Shown here: one piece after another, positions 25,101 to 35,875 of the stretch | How the letters are laid out: every line of letters begins with the position of its first letter | How positions within the stretch are numbered: position 1 is the first letter of the stretch | Assembly: GCA_037954665.1 (NCBI GenBank) | Contig: JBBMOL010000246.1 | Location: forward strand, 186,001 to 250,000 | Direction: 5' to 3' | Origin: Laguncularia racemosa | Taxonomy: Eukaryota > Streptophyta > Magnoliopsida > Myrtales > Combretaceae | DNA: 64,000 nt | Made by a program: the position numbers and the translations under genes | The notes under the pieces: model-generated | Database searches by the model: none | Told to the model about the DNA's origin: nothing | What the model saw: the letters and a program-made list of their open reading frames with translations, nothing else

Positions 25101-25609
25101 CGTTTACGGAGATTCTCAGGAGAGGACCTAGGGATTGTGCCGTTAGAGGCGGCAGTCTGAGCGAGTACCACGGCGGCGTCGAATTCGCGATCATAGACCT
25201 GATCGCGGCAGAGGCAACAGAAGAGCTCGGCGCGATCGACGTCGATGGCGATCTCATGGCCGGGAGGCATGGAGGACGCGTGAGAGGCGGCATGGGAGGG
25301 TGCCGGTGGCGGCGGGTGGCAGGAAACGGCGGCGCATGCCATGCAGGCGTAAAGGCGGGGGACGGTTGAATCGCCGCACGCGCCACATCCAGGCAGCTCT
25401 CGGGTGTCGCGGCTGAGGGAGGCGCGGCCGGTGGCCGGGGTGACGCGGAGGCAGCCCTGGATGGCGCGGAAGGGCTCGGGACCATTGCGGCGGCGGAAGT
25501 CAATGAGGTGGGGACAGAGAGGAGAGAGATTGTTAGCTGTGGCGGCGGTGGCGGTGGTGGTGATGGTGGTGGCGATCTCTCCGTTGAGTCTGTTGGGTCG
25601 GTTAGACAT
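22200..25609 (-). CDS. UBP22: Ubiquitin-specific protease, UBP22/Ubp8 type
   Basis: Cysteine protease removing ubiquitin; relatives (yeast Ubp8, human USP22, Arabidopsis UBP22) are the catalytic subunit of the SAGA deubiquitinating module acting on histone H2B. Three exons with GT/AG borders and continuous phase: 25609-24681, 23966-23842, 22975-22200, totalling 1830 nt and 609 aa. The N-terminal third has a ZnF-UBP-like Cys/His pattern (CPHL, CGACG, CMAC, H...H, CCLC). The catalytic domain starts at GLRGLNNLGNTCFMNS (Cys box, nucleophile in NTCF). It continues with SYEQQDAHEFF, Zn ligands CMACG and CQQC, and a His box with GHYETY. Exon 1 is GC-rich, encoding Pro/Ala/Ser-rich and Thr/Ala-rich linkers unlike the AT-rich surroundings. 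The start Met at 25609 leads straight into the Zn-finger region. The long overlapping frame at 25090-25722 is a shadow. Confidence 0.93.
23095..23470. repeat. GC-rich insertion-like segment in the UBP22 intron 2
   Basis: Inside the 866-bp intron is a ~370-bp block of much higher GC, rich in GAACC and GGTTC words (AACCAGAACCGG, CCAGTTCCGGTTC, AGGAACCAGCCC), many in inverted orientation. GGTTCCGGTTCC-like words are common in subterminal regions of plant hAT elements, so a hAT-type MITE is possible. No terminal repeat or 8-bp target duplication was confirmed. The open frames across it are probably accidental. Confidence 0.4.
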
Positions 25610-28266
25610 GACGAGGAGAGAGAAAGAGGAGGGAAAGAGATGTTCTTGGTGGCGGCGGTGGTGGTGGAGGAGGAGGAAGGGAGAGAGAGAGAAACCCTAG
25701 ATGGGACGGTGGTAAGGGTCATGGATCGTTGAGATCGGAAATCAACGGCTGAGATTTGACGAGAGGGTTTGCGGCATTACCATTGAGATTGTGTGTACAT
25801 GCGTGTATGTGTTGGGTTAGACAGACGAGTTTACGTTGGGTTTTATTTGTTTTACTTCTCTGGTTTTCTGGTTTTTCGGTCTTCTTACATTCAAGATCCT
25901 GTTCAGTGTACTCTATCCTTTTCTATTTATTTTTTTTTCTTTTTCTTTTTGGAATTGCAGTCCCTTTTTTCTTTAATAATCCTATTAAATTACTTGCTTT
26001 TGTATATTGCACTTACCCAAATTAAGGGAAAAAAAATCCCCATCTATTTATTACCAATTTAATATAATATATTATCATTATGTAGTATATAATTAAGTTT
26101 CTATATGAAATAGATTCACATGCATTTCTCCCAATCTAATTTCTTTTTCTTTTTCTTTTTTTCTTCTTTACCCATTACATATTAAATGAAGGATGAAAAT
26201 GTGATAATTCTAACTAGTTCAATCAAGAATAATGTTCATGTCAATTAAATTATAAAATCCTATCAATTTTAATTTTAACTCGTATGTTGGTTTACATATT
26301 ATGAATAAAGTGAAAGTGTAAAATATTTATATAATTCAAAAAATAAAAAGCATAGCACATCGAATAAAAAGCAAATAATAATAATAATAGAGCTCCAATA
26401 CATTTAGAATTCCATAGCAATAGTCTTGTTCATATTGTTTCTTTTGTTGAAATTCGTTCTATGATAAGAATATTGATTTTGTTGATTTCTTTTGATGAAT
26501 TCTCATAACTCTTATTTCATTAGAAAACTAAAATTGTGTTTTATAAAGTTGATTATATATTTTATAAAAAATAAAAGTAAAAATAAAACTATTTCTCTCT
26601 TTTATTTCTAAAGAAAGATGTATAATCCTTGATGGAAAATGTGATTCCACAAATTGCCCCTTTTTTAAAAAGAAAAACAAAAATCACTCCTCCTTTCAAT
26701 TGATTTGTAGAATTTTATGAAATTAACAAAGCCACTCATTTGTTCATGTATCGAAGTAAAAGCTATAATAAAAAACAAAGAGAAATTGGCTTTTGTGCTA
26801 GTAAACCTTTGCTGTCTTTATCATCTCGCATTCATTTTCTTTTTCCTTTTGTCCTCTTTTATAGTTCTATTTTAATATTGCATGTCATACTTTTACATCT
26901 AAATTAAATATTTATTTATTTTTAATCTTTTTATCAGCTCCTTTCCCCAGATTATTGATCACATGAACTTTATCTTGACCCTTGGATATAATTTGAACAA
27001 TTCTACAATGTTGTTCTTATTTTTTATTATTACTTAGGGATTATTATGATAAAAAAATCTATTAATAGCATTCATAAAATGAAAATCTGTGACAATTTTT
27101 ATAATAGTAAATCACTTTCAAATAACAATAAATATAAGTCCCTCAATAAAACAAGCTTTCCACAGTAATGATATTATACAATTCCTCATATAACTTAAAC
27201 CAAAAAATGATATTTTTAATAATTATTATCTTAATTAAGGAAAGGCATTTACCCAAAAGCAATCCTACGTTGTAAGGTAAGTCAATATCCAGTTTATTAA
27301 TGAACTAACTATTGAATTTTTAATCAATCACGAGCCTTGAAAATTTTTATTATGTTAACAATTAGATTTTTTGACCTCCTAAGTAAAATAAAATTGAAAG
27401 ATGTAACTTTCATAAACAAATTTAGAATTTTACAAATAAAAACAAATTAGGGTTCATGTGATTTGGGAATTAAAGACAAAATAAAGGAATTGCTTTTGTC
27501 TAACAAGCAAAGTTAGGATTCTTAAATTTTATAAAATGGATTCAAAATCGAGGTTTAGTTTTCTTCAATAGAACCCTATCTTATTTATAAAAAAAATTAT
27601 TTTTTTGAATTGTCAATTATTAACATAACAGATCAAGAAGATGACTTCTAATAATTTATCGACTTGCTTCTTAATGAGGTTTTGATTTATTGTCGTTCTC
27701 CCATTGTAATAAGTAAAAACCCAAACTAAAGTAGTATGTGATAGAGAACCGATTATTTTAGAGTCGTGGTTAGGCTTTACGTGAGTTCTATCCCACAAGC
27801 CTTTCATTTTTAAGTCATGCCTATTATTTATATATTGATTACGTTTCTATCTACATAAATCATAAGACTATAATCAATTATGTTATCATTTTTACTCATT
27901 TTAAGACCGTTATGTCCTAAGTAAGGTTGGTGTATAATCCATATTAATATGTTCTACATTATTTTAGCGTAAACTATTTTCTTATTCCATTTAAATATTG
28001 TTTAATTATATATTTAACCATTCATTTGTAACAACTTATGACATTAATATATCTTTATTGATTCGAGGCATTTTGTAGAATAAATACTTTTAGGAAAAAA
28101 ATGGTATTAAGATTCTTCAAAATAATTTATAATTTTTTTCACCTTATTTTAGTGGTAAAATTTTGTTTAGAGAATAAATTAAACTTAAATCAAACCAAAT
28201 TGTGTTACAAAATAGTTAAATTTTATGATTTAGTTCGATTTATGGAGGGTATAGGATTGTTATATT
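25610..28266. other. UBP22 5' region and AT-rich spacer
   Basis: 25610-25760 is probably 5' UTR: purine/pyrimidine-biased (GAGAGAGAGAGAAACC on the plus strand), just upstream of the start codon. The rest is AT-rich with no supported coding region. Short plus frames at 25756-26062 are rich in Phe/Leu/Tyr because of T-runs. Confidence 0.5.
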
Positions 28267-28585
28267 AGAGTATCTCCATTCATGATTCTTGGTACCAAAT
28301 TCAAAACTAAGGACATATTTTTTTTAGTTCTTGAGGGATAGAGAGTAGCCCTTGTACTAAGGATCCTAAAAAGTTATGCAAAATTATTATTATTATTATT
28401 GATAAAAGTTAGATTTTAAGAATATTAGTTAAAAGTAATTAGTGTATGACTCAATAAAAATTATAAAAAAGGTGCCAAAATAGTAGTTAAAAATTTTTAT
28501 TAAGGTTTTAAGAATAAAATTAAATAATTCTTAAGTTATTATATAATACTTAAAAACGTTAAATGGGATATTCCGGAGATGCTCT
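28267..28585. mobile_element. MITE candidate with AGAGYATCTCC ends
   Basis: The left end AGAGTATCTCCATT and the reverse complement of the right end, AGAGCATCTCCGG, form ~11-bp terminal inverted repeats around a 319-bp AT-rich core with no coding potential. GAGCATCTCCA-type ends are widespread in plant MITEs. No clear target duplication was seen, so the superfamily stays open. Confidence 0.5.
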
Positions 28586-30036
28586 TCGGCACTCATTTCA
28601 CTTTACTTTGTTTTCCCTTAACGCTGGTTGCTTTCAATCATGATGAGACTGTGCATTGCTATAACAGTGGCTCAGCCTCTCCTGCAAGAAAGCAAGGACG
28701 CTCTTAGAAAGGAAAAAGAAGTTAATATATGTACTGATTACCCGCAGACAAGTATGAAGAGGACGGTGTTAAAGCCTGCACCGTATTGCATCAACTTTAG
28801 TTTTGCTTTCTTTTGCTTTTTCTTTTTTCATGTCCAAATTCCAGTATTAATAATGCTTAACTTTCTCTTTATCGTCGGAGTTATTGGGCCTTTTGGTGAG
28901 GATAAACAGATTCGGCCCCTATTCAATTGGGTTAATGTTGTACGACTTCTGTCTTCTGGTCGACTGCTCTTTCTCGAAAGTTTTTCATGTTGACTAAGAA
29001 TCTGACAAATGCATATTACCCTTTGATTTTGATTCATCGTAATTCATAACTTCGTACTTCGCAGAATCTTCAGATGCACGTGAGATTGTACGTGCAAATG
29101 GACCATAGTAAAAATAATATAATAATATTCACTGAAAAAACAGATGTTGTGTTTGCGACTTGACAGTCGAGGCGGATCTCATTTTTGGTGGAGTTCATCT
29201 CAGCCATTGAAAGTACACAAAATCAATCGTGGACTCCAAACTTTAATCTCTTTGTAGATGTAACTTCATAAAGTATACCTCAACGCACTTTAAATTCTCA
29301 TAGAATGATAGGATTAAAAAAGTATAAGATTAAAATTTATGTAGTTATTTATAATTTTATGAGATAAGTACTAATTTATAAGTAGTTAGAAATATTAAAC
29401 TTTATAAGTTTCGAGAATGTATCTATTATCATGTGATTCTTGCTCTCAAAGTATTGGATCTAGCTCGAGAAAGATCGTGTGCAGTTAGGATAGAAAATGA
29501 GCCTAAAAAATGAATAGATGTAGGCTAATAGCTAGTGCTAAAAATTGCTCTAAAATTGTCACTTCACTATTTAAGTCAATAACGGTCAAGAAAAAGAATA
29601 TAAAGAAGTTATTACAATAATGGGGTAAGATTGTTCACTATTGATGCTTATAAAGGTGTGATCAAGTTGTGAATTAACTAAAAATCTTATTATTATTATT
29701 TGCCTAACTATAAACTAGACTAGCTTATTTAGGAGTTAAGCCTAACAATCCTTGTGGAATATGACATTACTTTTGTAGATGATGAAATTTGTTTAATATA
29801 ATTTTATAGATCAAATTCAAAATTAGCTATATTATACTTAGGCTAATTATTTAAATTAGTAATGAGATCTAGATAATTAAATACAATTTGGGATGATTTA
29901 GAGGGTTTTGGATTAGTGGGCTTGAAATAGGGTTTATTAAAATTGTCTCGTGCATTTTTAACTTTTCTTAACAAGTTTATGTGTCAACTGAATTCCATTA
30001 TATATAATTTGGCTTCATTTTTCTTTGTTCAGCCTA
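28586..30036. other. AT-rich spacer with one unrecognised 121-codon frame
   Basis: The plus frame at 28628-28993 (starts MLSIMMRLCIAITVAQPLL...) has a slightly higher GC content than its surroundings but ends in a Phe-rich stretch from a T-run. It matches no family that I know. It could be an exon fragment of a host gene or chance. No other feature was seen. Confidence 0.3.
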
Positions 30037-30555
30037 TTAGGTAGCATTTGGTTGCTACAAAAATGTGGTATTGGATAAGACAAATTTTTTTGTTTTGCAT
30101 TTGATTACCATCCATGAAAAAAGTATTGGACAAAAAAGCAATATGGTACTGGACAAAAGGGCAAAATTTTGTACCACGTGTAATTTGATACAAAAAATAT
30201 GGTACTGGACAAAAAATTATTTTTCTTTCAAAATCCCCAACTTGCCCTTCATGTTTTTCCCTTTATAGACAAACACTACCTCCCCTAAACCCTTTCAAGC
30301 GTAGTAGGAAAACCCATCTGCGCCACTCCAGCAAAGGGATTCATTATGCAATCGATCGTTGTTCGAATGTCGCTGTTGTCACGCCACAAGTCACCGTCAG
30401 GTTTGTGTCCTTCCGTTCTTTCTCCCTTGCTTGCTTTTCTATCTTCTTTGCATGCTCTCCGTCTGGTTGTCACCGTCAGGTTCGTGTGTGTGTGCTGTAT
30501 GTGTTTGCTGGAATGGTGTAGGGGCTAGTGTAGTGTCTATGTTTTGGCTGGTGAT

Positions 30556-30571
30556 TGTGTGTGTGTGTGTG
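30556..30571. repeat. (GT)n microsatellite, ~8 units
   Basis: Short GT run in the 5' leader region of the Harbinger element. Confidence 0.9.
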
Positions 30572-30779
30572 CTGGAATGTTGTGTGGTGTTACTTGCTAT
30601 CAATGGCTGTTGTTGCTTGCGTCTAATGAAAGAGGAAAGCTGCTGCATAAATCAGAATTGTGGAGTCAAGTGTATTAGTTCAATGAAATGGGTGCAATTG
30701 AAAAGGTAATTTTTAATGAAATGGGAATGATGAAGAATCAAGTGAAAATTCAATTATCAATTAATATTTTTTTATAAAG

Positions 30780-32040
30780 TGTGGAGTCGAGTGTATTCGT
30801 TCAATAAATAGAAAAATTAGATCCCAAGGAGAGCATAATTAAGAATTGAGAGAAATCCAATTGGTGGTGTAGTGATACCACAAGGCTACGCGTTACATGA
30901 GCCTAGGTTTCTAGCGAAACCAAGTTGTCCACAGGGATCCTTTACATACATGTTGTTTCCAAATGAAATTGCAACAACATAGCTAGTCCATTTTTGGCCG
31001 ATAGCATGCGATGTGCTGGTTCTGTTTTGCAATAATACCCATGTTAGATGAAATTTTGGGTCAGATAAAAATCTACCTAGCCTATTTAGAGTCCCTAGAG
31101 TCCTGTTGGCTCATCATCCATCCCATTCAAACTCCCGTTCAGTCTTTGCATAAACCAAAATCTTATACCTATTACTCGCATTCTTGACCAGCTTGATCAA
31201 CGAAGTCTACCGAGGATACTGAAAGTAGGTAGGTTCTTGGTGTTAGATTTATCTTCATCTTGCTTGATGCCATTTAAGTTGGATTCCTGACTAGGTTGAA
31301 ATATTGGTTGTCCTTCCTTGTTATGTTAGTCTTGTCCTATGTCTACTAGTGTCTTCTGAAATGGCTCTGGCTTAGTTAAAAATTGGTGAGTGATGCTAAG
31401 GATTTTGAACTGGTTGATGAAGTGAACTTTTGATATAGTTCAACTTGCTTTAACATGTAAAGCAACATTTGTATTATTGAGTGCTTTAAGCATTTGGACA
31501 TAACTTTCTCTCTCTGTTTTTATGTTTTGGCTAACAAAGAAGACTTTCATTCATTAACTAAATAAATGCATTTATTTATAGTTCTCGTGAAAATAGGGTT
31601 CAGCACGAGCGTCAGCACAGCCGTGCTCGAGGCTGTACTGACTTTGGAACACGTTATTTTTCACTGCCTAGTTCAGTACGACCTCTAGCATGGTCGTGCT
31701 CGAGGCAAGGTTGAATAGTATGTTTGTTGTCACTCATCAACACGGGCTGTGCTAGACCTGGGGCACGTCTTAGCATGGTTTCTGACCATTTTCTTCATCT
31801 AGCACGAACGTCTACACGGGTTGTGCTAAGCCAAAAATTCACTTTTCTTTATTTTTTCGCCAATTTTTACTTTGCCTTTGATTATATCCTCCTTAAATTT
31901 TTCTTTTGTCTTCATTAGTTCCTGAAAAATAAAATTTAATCATATAAGTGCCCTTTTCTTTACAAATTACATGAAATCCATATAAAATTATAACTAATAA
32001 GTACTAGAATTAAGGGTCTTTTAACACTCATTACTTTCCT
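30780..32040. other. Unexplained segment inside the Harbinger element, upstream of the transposase
   Basis: This part has no counterpart in the short derivative. Its left part carries a plus frame at about 30850-30985 reading IGGVVIPQGYALHEPRF and then KPSCPQGSFTYMLFPNE, which looks coding in composition but is unidentified. Its right part (31600-31830) holds repeated CACGGGCTGTGCT / GCACGAGCGT-like words resembling those in the LTRs at 41 kb and 58.4 kb. It may be a captured host fragment plus an LTR remnant. Confidence 0.35.
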
Positions 32041-32059
32041 TCGATATGTCATATAGATC

Positions 32060-33880
32060 ATGGATCATCATAGAATTCTGATTTACCTTCTTAGATGGAG
32101 AGTCTATATCAATGTGCTTGCAATGGTTATTGTTGGTTTCTATTATATGAACTTTGTTTTGAATAGAAGGGTAAAGAGGAGAGTATTGAATGAGCGGGCA
32201 TTAACTAGATATGAAACGCGTCGAGAGGTGATTGATTCACTTATTAATGGAAGTGATACAAATTGTTTATGGGAATTAAGGATATGTAGGAATAGTTTTG
32301 CACATCTTTGTGAATTCCTTAGGGTACGAGGGGGAATGCATTGTAATGGAAGAGTAATGGTTGAATAACAAGTTACTATTTTTATTAACATCCTTGCGCA
32401 TCATACAAAGAATAAGAGTATTCAAGTGAGATTTCGTAGATTAAGTGAGACTGTTAGTAGAAATTGCCATCAAGTGTTAGCTGCTGTGTTAAGGTTAGAA
32501 GATATGTTACTTGCAAAACCCAATCCAATACCGCAAGATTTCATTGACGAATGGTGGAAATGGTTTAAAGTAATAGATTTTTCTTTTCCTTTAGTTTATC
32601 TACAATGGTCATGATTACTTATAATACAATACAATTTTTTGTTTGTTTGTTTGGGAACATATTAAGGTTGTCTAGAGCATTAGATGGTATCTACATTGCA
32701 GTGACAATACCGGTTGTAGATAGACCTAGGTATCAAATAAGGAAAGGGCATCTTGCAACGAATGTCATAGGTGTATGTGATCATGACATGAAATTTATCT
32801 ATATATTAGCAGGCTGGGAAGGGTCTGCATCAGATTCCAGAGTATTACGTGATGCAGTTATTCGATCTAATGGTTTGAGAGTTACACCTAGTATGCACTT
32901 TAAAAAAAAATTGTCTTCATTTTATCTTTTCAATAACAAACTTTCATGTAAATTTATGTGGTTACATTTCTTTTTAGGTTCATATTATTTAGTGGATGGT
33001 GGATATTCCAATGCACCAGGCTTTCTTTCCCCTTTTAGAGGTAGGCATTATGATGAGGATCAGCTAGCATCTAAAAGGAAGGAACCAAAATCCCATGATC
33101 CATTACATGGTATTGGAGGCACGATAACCCGAGCTAAAGCTAAGAGGATGAACGAAGTTCTATAAGGATTAGTTATGGACCTATAAGCTAAATAATCAAG
33201 TTACACTAAAGGAGAACCAACACTTATCAACTTGATTCACGTTTCCATGGAGGGATGCAATGATTTAAAGGCTTTAGAATAAATTAATTTTATTGAACTG
33301 AAAAGGGAGAAGCACATTCGATTTTGTTATTTGTTATGTTTTTGTTTTATTTTTTTGGTTTGTAATTTATATTATTTAGTTGCCTATTCGGTTACATGAG
33401 AATAAGGAAATAAATAGATTAAGCAACTTAGGTTTTTTCATATTGTTGTATGTACACTATATAAAGCCATATAAGGGGTCGACCATGAAATATCTTATTA
33501 TTGAATCGAGAAAACACAATTTTCGTGAGAGTACGGAAACCCCTTTTTTATTCTTTTGCAAAAGAACTTTTTCATAGGAATTCTTAACCGAATTGCTTGG
33601 AAACCCTTTTAATAACTTAGGTTTTAGTCAATAAGTTTGATTGGGGTCTAGTTACGCAATACTTGTTCGAGACGGTCCTCGGGGTAATCGATTCAAATAA
33701 TGTTGTCGAGGTTCTAGGTTTAATATACTTAGGGTTCCATGCATCACGTTATCACATTTAAGAGTGGACTACAAGTTAACGTAGGCCTCAAAATTGTGAG
33801 AAATTATTTAACTATAGACATGTAAGGGAAATAAATGTCATAGAGAGATGTTTTGGAATTTTAAAGAAACGATAGGGTAT
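32060..33880 (+). pseudogene. Harbinger (ALP1-like, DDE_Tnp_4) transposase remnant
   Basis: The ATG at 32060 opens MDHHRILIYLLRW... then F-LC-FLR (FAHLCEFLRVRG), as in plant ALP1-like transposases. After a stop at about 32366 the same frame continues to VRFRRLSETVSRNCHQVL and FIDEWWKWFK. A first intron-like gap follows, then ALDGIYIAV (first catalytic Asp, ~32680), HDMKFIYILAGWEGSASDSRVL (second Asp, ~32830), a second intron-like gap, and YYLVDGGYSNAPGFLSPFRG. The remainder, RRPQNCEKLFN-RH and NVIERCFGILKKR with the third acidic residue (Glu, ~33844), lies beyond an inserted ~710-bp retroelement piece. The expected order D-D-E is preserved but stops and the insertion make it non-functional. 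Confidence 0.85.
33047..33757 (+). mobile_element. Gypsy-type retrotransposon 3' fragment inserted in the Harbinger transposase
   Basis: Directly after transposase residues FRGRHY the frame changes to a sequence typical of the extreme C-terminus of plant Ty3/Gypsy polyproteins: PLHGIGGTITRAKAKRMNEV, compare the family pattern GPITRARAK---E-L--L. A purine-rich tract (AAAAGGGAGAAGCACA, ~33298-33313) and an LTR-like region follow, with TATA-like CTATATAAAG at ~33460. At about 33757 the transposase resumes with EW, then RRPQNCEKLFN. TTAT borders both junctions (GCATTAT and CGTTAT). Only the last part of pol plus an LTR is present, so it is 5'-truncated or the product of recombination. Confidence 0.72.
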
Positions 33881-34359
33881 TATAAGGAGTCTATTGTTTT
33901 ATCCCATCAAAATACAGTGTCGAATAATACTAGCTTGTTGTCTACTACACAACTTCATTTGAATGTACATGGCACTAGACTCGTTGGAGTATGTTGTAAT
34001 AGAAGGTGATGAAGTTCAACTGGAGAAAATAGAATTAATGAAATCAAAACGATAGAAGTTACTGAGGAATGGACTTAGATGAGGAATAATTTAGCATAAG
34101 AGATGTACGATGAATGGATGGCACGTCATAGGAACTAGAATGTCACTTAATTGTTGTACTTTCTTTGATTATGTATGTTGGATCATTGTCACTATTGATT
34201 TTTTGTTAGTTATGTATTATTGAAATCATTTGGTTGTTGAATTTTCAATTTTATGTTGTGATGTAAATTGAAATATTTTATCCACTGTTTGTATGCATGA
34301 CTTACATTTTACTTATTTGCTTTTTTACTTACAATATGGATGGGTTTACAATCATGGAC

Positions 34360-35217
34360 AGTAGTAAGGAATAAAAAACTAGGCGTTCTTGGAGCCAAGT
34401 TGAGGAAAAAATGTTATTGATAGTGTTGGAGGAGTTAGTTGTTGAAGGATACAAATGAGAAAATGACACTTTTAAAAATGGGGCTCATGAAGAAGCTTTA
34501 AAAAAGATGAAAAGACACATTCTAGAAATCAATCTCAATGTTAGACAAATTGTTAACAAAATGAAGAGGTGGTCAATTAAGCTGGCGGAGGTTGTTGATA
34601 TGATGAATACTAGTAGATTTGGTTGGGATGATGCTAAAAAATGTGTTATAGTTGACAATGATGCAGTCCTTGCCGAATATATGGAGGTATAGTTAACATT
34701 ATCTTTATTTTGAAGTATACTCATCTTTTTTAAGTTAATTCTTTGTTGTTATAATAATTATTTATATTGATATGTAGAAACATCAAAAGGTTAGTGATCA
34801 TGCCAGCAAGGAGTTTAAAGAGTTTGAAAGGCTACAAGGAATTTTTGGAAATGATAGAACAAATGGCAAAAGGGCTGAGACACCTGCAGATGTGACGCAC
34901 GAGTTACAAAATGAGGGTGAAGATACTTTTGAAGAAGAGATGGAGTCAGAACAAGTGCTACAGTCTACTAAAGCCTCTAGCAATGCCTCATGTGATCTAT
35001 CTATGTGACCAACTCGCAAGCATCTTATGGCGAAATATGCTGCTGAATTTATATCTACATTTCAAAAGAGCATAAGTGATGTTAGGAGTGATTTTGCTTT
35101 ACTTGTAGGGAAAATTGCTAATCCTCCAAGGGATGATGTTGTTGCAGAGTTGAAAACATTAAGATTATCGGAAAATGAAGAGTTGGATGTTCTTATGCAA
35201 ATGGTGACAAATCCATA
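34360..35217 (+). pseudogene. Harbinger second gene: Myb/SANT-like DNA-binding protein remnant
   Basis: The frame reads RRSWSQVEEKMLLIVLEELV, ENDTFKNGAHEEALKKM, FGWDDAKKCVIVDNDAV and YMEV, then an intron-like gap with GT at about 34687 and AG at about 34778, then KHQKVSDHASKEFKEFERL and a C-terminal helix-rich part to VLMQMVTNP. This is the plant Myb/SANT-like domain (Myb_DNA-bind_3 type) found in the accessory protein of PIF/Harbinger elements, which helps the transposase bind the element ends and enter the nucleus. Three in-frame stops (in the N-terminal lead, before ENDTF, and after CDLSM) disable it. Confidence 0.82.
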
Positions 35218-35875
35218 GTATGAAAAGTTTTTTTGGAGGTTCTAAGGAGAACAAAGGCTAGCATTTGTTAGGTGTATTATTGGTTGATGTAAAAAATGTT
35301 TGCAGTGTTTGTGTAACTAAGACTTCTTTCATTGGCTTCTTCGCTCATCGAACTATTTCTTTTTTTGAATTTTGTGATGGTTAGAGCACATTTGATGTGC
35401 ATGTTCTAATTAAATGCCAATCATGTGACCATATTTTGTATGTGTTAATCATATTAATAGCCTATTTAGAGTGTTAAACTTTATTTTCATATTTTTAATA
35501 AACTGTTTAGAACGTGTTATTTTATTAAATATAGCATAAATTATTGTAATTTATAATATGAATTATTAAAATTTTTCAATTAATAGATTTACACGAATTA
35601 TTTTATATAATTTATAATCTCTTCAAATTGTATTTTCTTATAATAATATCAAATATGTTTAAATAACCGTGATATCATTAAAAATGATATAATTATCAAA
35701 TTTACTATGTTCAGTCAAGTACTTTGCAATTCAAAACACTAAACAGTACAAAAATCTTTGTCTAGTATTGAACAAATCAAATGTGACACAAAAGTTTTTT
35801 TTGTCCAGTCTTTCTTATTTTATAATGTCTAGTACTCCTTATTCTGTCCAATATCAGTAATCAAACGCTACCTTA

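Larger units (their letters stand above)
30040..35872 (+). mobile_element. Full-length PIF/Harbinger element, 5833 bp, TTA target duplication
   Basis: Terminal inverted repeats GGTAGCATTTGGTTGCT (left) and GGTAGCGTTTGATTACT (reverse complement of the right end) are flanked by TTA at 30037-30039 and 35873-35875, as expected for PIF/Harbinger. Inside, on the plus strand, are a DDE_Tnp_4-type transposase remnant (32060-33880) and a Myb/SANT-like second gene remnant (34360-35217), the usual two-gene layout. The ends correspond to those of the 1180-bp derivative at 4152-5331. Both genes carry stops, and the transposase is interrupted by LTR-retrotransposon sequence, so this copy cannot mobilise itself. 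About 1.2 kb between the left end and the transposase is not explained. Confidence 0.9.

Noticed and set aside
25090..25722. 210-codon Ser/Pro-rich minus frame
   Set aside because: It overlaps the true UBP22 exon 1 in another frame, is low in complexity and has no domain.
28628..28993. 121-codon plus frame as a host gene
   Set aside because: It has no recognised family, homopolymer-derived Phe runs and no supporting splice structure; kept only as an unrecognised frame in the spacer entry.
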